A stretch of DNA of 64,000 nucleotides, taken from NCBI GenBank assembly GCA_947507595.1, contig OX382277.1, positions 29,435,198 through 29,499,197 of the forward strand, in the 5' to 3' direction. Shown piece by piece: positions 63,600-64,000 of the stretch (position 1 is the first letter of the stretch; the number at the start of each line of letters is the position of its first letter). The notes under the pieces are model-generated. The model was not told where the DNA came from. It made no database searches and was given only the letters and a program-made list of their open reading frames with translations. This stretch comes from Pyralis farinalis (taxonomy: Eukaryota > Arthropoda > Insecta > Lepidoptera > Pyralidae). The translations under genes were made by a program, and so were the position numbers.

Positions 63600-63830
63600 T
63601 CCGAACACAACCCGTTGTACGATCGGTATTTTTTTTTTTATAGCACGAAGGTGGCAATCAAGCATACGTCTGATGGTAAACAGGGCCACAGTAGCCTATG
63701 GACATTTGCAACACCAGGGGTGTCACTCTTGCGTGGCCGACTGTGTAAGAACCTCTTCACGCATGCGTTGCCGACACTCTGTAGTCAACTATTCTCATAG
63801 CTCTTCTCTGAACTTAAGGTCCTGTAGGCC
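63600..63830 (-). mobile_element. CR1-like tail and ORF scrap
   Basis: AACACAACCCGTTGTACGAT (internal piece) joined to the inverted tail TTATAGCACGAAGGTGGCAA ... GGGGTGTCACTCTTGCGTGG. Deletion between them. Confidence 0.7.
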
Positions 63831-64000
63831 ACCCACCATCACATCAACCCTCATCCCACTACAGGGATACGGGTCTCCCTTCAACCGAAGGGGTTTGGAG
63901 CATACTCCACCACGCTGCTCAAATGCGGATTGGCGGAGGCAAAAAATCCTGTAGGCCAATTCTTCTAAAACACCGCAACCGCACAGCTGCGCGGCGTGTG
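63831..64000 (-). repeat. Dispersed repeat (21.1 kb family), cut by window end
   Basis: TCACATCAACCCTCATCCCA, GGGGTTTGGAGCATACTCCA, CCACGCTGCTCAAATGCGGA. The long frame 63394-63954 runs over these repeats and is not a gene. Confidence 0.65.

Noticed and set aside
63394..63954. 186-codon open frame, second longest plus-strand frame
   Set aside because: It crosses a CR1 tail and another dispersed repeat in arbitrary frames; no domain.
1..64000. CRISPR array, operon, phage or other prokaryotic system
   Set aside because: No regularly spaced short repeats and no bacterial-type gene clusters; all signals are eukaryotic repeats.

Overview
The window looks like repeat-dense nuclear DNA of a moth or butterfly (Lepidoptera). 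The evidence is a TC...CTAG Helitron with lepidopteran-type ends, several tRNA-derived SINE families, RTE-like and CR1-like LINEs, and a ribosomal protein S25 reading frame that reads as a normal insect S25. There is no operon structure, no long host exon chain and no CRISPR, and almost every open frame is a transposon remnant or chance. Only two host-type genes are supported: an initiator tRNA-Met at 35001-35072 and an intact, intronless S25 frame at 29708-30067 (minus).

Recurring families (my working names). SINE-A: tRNA-like head, a body of about 200 bp, and a 3' tail that resembles the tail of the CR1-like LINE. SINE-B: the same head with a different body. SINE-C: a different tRNA-like head, and a body ending in AACGCTAAGAAGAAG. 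RTE: LINE 3' fragments with a (TACA)n tail. CR1: LINE pieces, the best at 53790-55546. PAL: palindromic elements with 12-13 bp target duplications. TIR-M: a GC-rich element with long inverted ends. R4 and R5: unclassified dispersed repeats.

Layout. 0-10 kb: Tc1/mariner remnant, a poly(A) LINE insertion at 4.05-4.5 kb, a 0.9 kb foldback element split by an RTE insertion at 5.5-6.4 kb, a LINE 3' end at 7.9-8.6 kb and a hAT-type MITE at 9.7-10.1 kb. 10-20 kb: R5 copies, nested SINE-C/SINE-B and R4/RTE insertions, and a 1 kb RTE coding remnant. 20-30 kb: scattered SINEs, hairpins, and the S25 copy inside a SINE-C. 30-38 kb: TIR-M and PAL copies, the tRNA gene, and a poly(A) insertion inside an RTE copy. 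38-53 kb: two-sided SINE inversions, a small Helitron, R5, and a triple nest at 45.0-46.0 kb. 53-64 kb: the CR1-like LINE, a 1.9 kb Helitron with helicase remnant, and an inverted duplication linking 61.1 and 62.2 kb.

Two themes stand out. Insertion order can be read from clean target-site duplications at many nests. Inverted duplications recur (5.5, 12.5, 20.3, 22.7, 38.3, 40.5, 47.1, 52.3, 61.1/62.2 kb), from short perfect hairpins to 150-300 bp arms, and several cannot be explained as chance pairs of SINE insertions. All family assignments come from reading the sequence, and no database search was run. Repeat edges without a stated target duplication are approximate to about 10-20 bp.
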